Source of the DNA: Dyadobacter sp. CY326
GTDB taxonomy: Bacteria > Bacteroidota > Bacteroidia > Cytophagales > Spirosomataceae
Reading direction: 5' to 3'
Assembly (NCBI RefSeq): GCF_021390515.1
Contig: NZ_JAJUXI010000004.1
Coordinates: 124,001 to 188,000, forward strand
Length of the DNA stretch: 64,000 nt
The stretch's first letter is position 1, and each line of letters begins with the position of its first letter. The position numbers and the translations under genes are program-made. The notes beneath the pieces are model-generated. The model was not told the origin of the DNA and searched no databases. It saw only the letters and a list, made by a program, of their open reading frames with translations. Of the stretch, positions 61,760 to 64,000 are shown one piece after another.

Positions 61760-63449
61760 AAAGATCGGCATAGGAGCCGCAATGACACTGCCCGTGCTTC
61801 TTTGGGTTGCTGTCATTTTGTATTATTCGGTCAATCTTCCGTGGTATGACGACTTCGATCCTTTTCCGGACTTTTTAAGACAATGGATTAACGACGAAGC
61901 ATTGTCAGATCGGCTTAAATTGCTCTTCCAGCCCAATAACGAGCATCGAATGGTAATTGGGAAGTTGGTAACGCTTTCCTATTATTGGGTCACGGGACAT
62001 TTGAATTTTACTTTCCTGCACATTGCGGGAGCTTGTTTCACCTTGGGAACGCTTTATATTTTCTGGATTTCGTTTTCAAAAAGCAAAATCAACTGGTGGT
62101 ATTTTTTGCCAGTGCCGTTTCTGCTTTTCCAGTTACAATATCACCTCGTTTTCCTTTGGGCCATATGCAGCTTGCAGCATCAGCCTGTGGTTTTTTTCAT
62201 TTGCCTTTCCATGTTTTTGTTGTCCAGAGAGCGATTTGCCTGGGCAGTGCTGGCTGCAATCTGCGCCACTTATGCCATGAGCAACGGGATTTTTGTGTGG
62301 CCCGCGGGTGTGGTGATTTTGGTGCTTCGGTCAAATTACAAACAACTCGGAATCTGGTTTGCCGCTGGCGCGCTTGCAGTTGGCTTCTATTTTTACGGAC
62401 TTTCTGCACAAGGAAATGAGTCAAGCATTGCATTTTTTGTAAAATATCCGCATTTATCTGTGCTTGGATTTTTCGCTTTTCTGGGCGGATTATTCGATTT
62501 CTTTCCTGAAAAAACGATTGTAGTCCGGTCTACGCTTCCAGTGATAATGGGCTTCCTGGTGATGATTTGGATTGTGATCTGGCTTTATCGGCAACTCGTT
62601 CCTTGGCTTCAAGCAACATTCAATTGGCCTAAGAGGTCGGTTTCTTCTTCAAATGCGGAGATTTCTGCTGACAGAAAAAGCCTCGACTCGTTTCTGCTTG
62701 GCATCCTTACATTTCTGCTCGTTAACGCGCTGATCATTGGATTGTTAAGGCCGCGATTCGGCTTTTTTGTCATGATCGTTAGCAATTACAAAATGTATCC
62801 GGCGCTGTTCCTGACGGTCGCTTATCTTACATTTATCAATGCAACGTCAAGAAAACTCATTCAAAAACGCGTTTTTAAATTTGCGCTTATCGTTAGCATT
62901 GCAATTTGGGGAATCTCGATTTACAGTTATTTACCAGTTATTTCAGAGCGGAATAAATATCTGACAGTTAACGGTTACAACCAGGAACACAATGCGTTCG
63001 GTCTGGGACACGTGCCTTTTTCAAAAGGAGCGGCTTACGTGGATACATTGATGAAGCAAATGGTTAGCTGGAGCGTTTTTAAATATCCGGACGCGCCTCA
63101 AACTTTGGCAGATAACATTGGCAGGATACAAAACCCGATGCCGCAGCAAAAAGGGATAACGGTCACCGAACGAGACAGTATTTTATATATCAATGATCCA
63201 GAAAGCAAATTTTCTTTAAACAGAAATCATGGTCAATATGCCTTTGTAAGGGATGCGGAGCAGCTTTATTTCTTCAAAATGGCGCCTCATAAATATTCCG
63301 GGAGAAACATTTTCAGGCAATATGATAAAGGTTCTGACACAGAAATTCCATTGACTGCGCTGAAACCGGGTTCCTATGATTTGGGCATCATTAACATTGA
63401 AAATGGAAAGTCGGAAGGCGGGCTTCTTAGAAAAATTACAATCCCATAG
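61746..63449 (+). CDS. Large polytopic membrane protein, possible GT-C-like enzyme
   Basis: A 567-residue protein; the GTG at 61746 overlaps the previous stop by 14 nt, and an ATG at 61782 is the alternative. After one helix the loop LPWYDDFDPFPDFLRQWINDEALSDRLKLLFQPNNEHRM has the acidic pair and ...NEHR pattern typical of periplasm-facing glycosyltransferases; about ten helices follow, then a soluble ~170-residue C-terminal region. I do not recognise a named family. The overlap and shared loop type suggest the same pathway as its neighbour. Confidence 0.75.
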   Translation: MDSSKKIGIGAAMTLPVLLWVAVILYYSVNLPWYDDFDPFPDFLRQWINDEALSDRLKLLFQPNNEHRMVIGKLVTLSYYWVTGHLNFTFLHIAGACFTLGTLYIFWISFSKSKINWWYFLPVPFLLFQLQYHLVFLWAICSLQHQPVVFFICLSMFLLSRERFAWAVLAAICATYAMSNGIFVWPAGVVILVLRSNYKQLGIWFAAGALAVGFYFYGLSAQGNESSIAFFVKYPHLSVLGFFAFLGGLFDFFPEKTIVVRSTLPVIMGFLVMIWIVIWLYRQLVPWLQATFNWPKRSVSSSNAEISADRKSLDSFLLGILTFLLVNALIIGLLRPRFGFFVMIVSNYKMYPALFLTVAYLTFINATSRKLIQKRVFKFALIVSIAIWGISIYSYLPVISERNKYLTVNGYNQEHNAFGLGHVPFSKGAAYVDTLMKQMVSWSVFKYPDAPQTLADNIGRIQNPMPQQKGITVTERDSILYINDPESKFSLNRNHGQYAFVRDAEQLYFFKMAPHKYSGRNIFRQYDKGSDTEIPLTALKPGSYDLGIINIENGKSEGGLLRKITIP

Positions 63450-63462
63450 CGAAATAGGGTAA

Positions 63463-63491
63463 TTGATAATGCGCTGAAAGGTGTATTTTTG
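63463..63491 (+). promoter_or_regulatory. Bacteroidota-type promoter before the final glycosyltransferase
   Basis: TTG at 63463, an 18-nt spacer and TATTTTTG at 63484, matching the TTTG-N19-TAnnTTTG pattern. It lies 30 bp before the start codon. Confidence 0.45.
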
Positions 63492-63520
63492 CGGCCGTAG
63501 GTCAAATAGCCAAACGAAGA

Positions 63521-64000
63521 ATGTCTAAAATCCCTCAGGTTTCAATTGTTGCGCCGCTGTATAACGAGTCCGAGTCATTTCCGATGCTTGTGCAGCGAAT
63601 CAACGCATTGATGGATGCTAGTCCGCTCGCTATCGAAGTGGTGCTGATTGACGATGGAAGCAGGGATGATACGGCGCTCAAAATCAGGCAACTGGCGCTA
63701 ACGGACGAGCGTTATCACGGCGTTTTTCTATCCAGAAATCACGGTCACCAGCTGGCATTAACAGCCGGAATAGCGGCAGCGCGGGGAACTGAGGCACTTT
63801 TTGTCATTGATGGCGACTTGCAGGACCCACCCGAATTACTTCCCGATTTTTACAAATTGATGAAAGAGGGGAATGACGTCGTCTATGCAGTCCGGAAAAA
63901 GCGGAAAGAGGGATTTATTAAGAAAATGGGTTATCATTTTTTCTATCGCATCCTGCGTTCAATTTCCTATGTTGAAATTCCGTTGGACAGCGGCGACTTT
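63521..64000 (+). CDS. GT2 glycosyltransferase, second copy (cut by window end)
   Basis: A frame of 160 codons starting MSKIPQVSIVAPLYNESESF and still open at the window edge. It shows VLIDDGSRDDTALKI, LSRNHGHQLALTAGIAAARG and the metal site VIDGDLQDPPELLPDF, so it belongs to the same polyprenyl-phosphate GT2 group as the gene at 59.4 kb, and probably ends in two transmembrane helices beyond the window. It has its own promoter-like sequence, which suggests a separate transcript from the genes before it. Confidence 0.9.
   Translation, partial: MSKIPQVSIVAPLYNESESFPMLVQRINALMDASPLAIEVVLIDDGSRDDTALKIRQLALTDERYHGVFLSRNHGHQLALTAGIAAARGTEALFVIDGDLQDPPELLPDFYKLMKEGNDVVYAVRKKRKEGFIKKMGYHFFYRILRSISYVEIPLDSGDF

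Noticed and set aside
1..64000. tRNA, rRNA, CRISPR arrays, transposases, integrases
   Set aside because: Intergenic regions were read for cloverleaf-like or repeat-spacer patterns and coding regions for recombinase motifs; none was found.

Overview
The window looks like chromosomal DNA from a Bacteroidota bacterium of the order Cytophagales, most like Dyadobacter or a close relative. I infer this from protein character, not from a database match. Supporting signs are a type IX secretion C-terminal sorting domain on a leucine-rich repeat protein, a DUF6600 secreted protein, a GntR regulator with a sugar-binding-protein-like effector domain, a PVC-type dehydrogenase/HEAT/cytochrome c lipoprotein, several YceI, DUF6934-like and DUF4230 proteins, and promoter-like TAnnTTTG boxes. 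I see no rRNA, tRNA, CRISPR array, prophage or insertion sequence.

Layout. 0-6.7 kb: a plant-like LRR surface protein, then an L-rhamnose module (RhaEW-type aldolase/dehydrogenase fusion and RhaI-type isomerase) facing a GntR regulator across a 62-bp perfect palindrome. 6.7-15.6 kb: DUF6600 protein, ArfB ribosome rescue factor, MFS transporter, two membrane/hypothetical genes, a DUF433/DUF5615 toxin-antitoxin-like pair whose toxin gene is frameshifted, and a large haem-binding dehydrogenase. 15.9-21.2 kb: CorC/HlyC protein, GalU, a plant-type glucuronokinase, YceI and a LolA-like protein. 21.3-27 kb: atpG and atpA (separated from the rest of the ATP synthase genes), FKBP isomerase and C-terminal processing protease. 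27-36.3 kb: small enzymes and regulators, UvrB, a ParE/RelE-type toxin pair, a deoxyribonucleotidase and a DeoR regulator. 36.3-43.3 kb: ileS with a palindromic element inside its reading frame, a DUF6934-like gene with a 52-residue partner, an SDR, small ORFs and a PepSY membrane protein.

43.3-55 kb: GH16 glucanase, then a seven-gene same-strand run: SBF-type transporter, DUF4230 protein, glutamine-synthetase-like ligase, alcohol-type SDR, aldehyde dehydrogenase, class I amidotransferase and phosphoribosyltransferase. The four central enzymes make a complete logical gamma-glutamylation pathway for an amino alcohol: ligate to glutamate, oxidise alcohol to aldehyde, oxidise aldehyde to acid, hydrolyse off glutamate. 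I consider this the best candidate for an undescribed system here. A GH36 alpha-galactosidase and a Kup potassium transporter follow on the other strand.

55-64 kb: mntH and mntR diverge around two palindromic operator candidates. mntR is followed by an LptF/LptG permease and an EamA transporter. The window ends in an envelope-glycosylation cluster: two GT2 polyprenyl-phosphate glycosyltransferases (the second cut by the window end) flanking two large multi-spanning membrane proteins.
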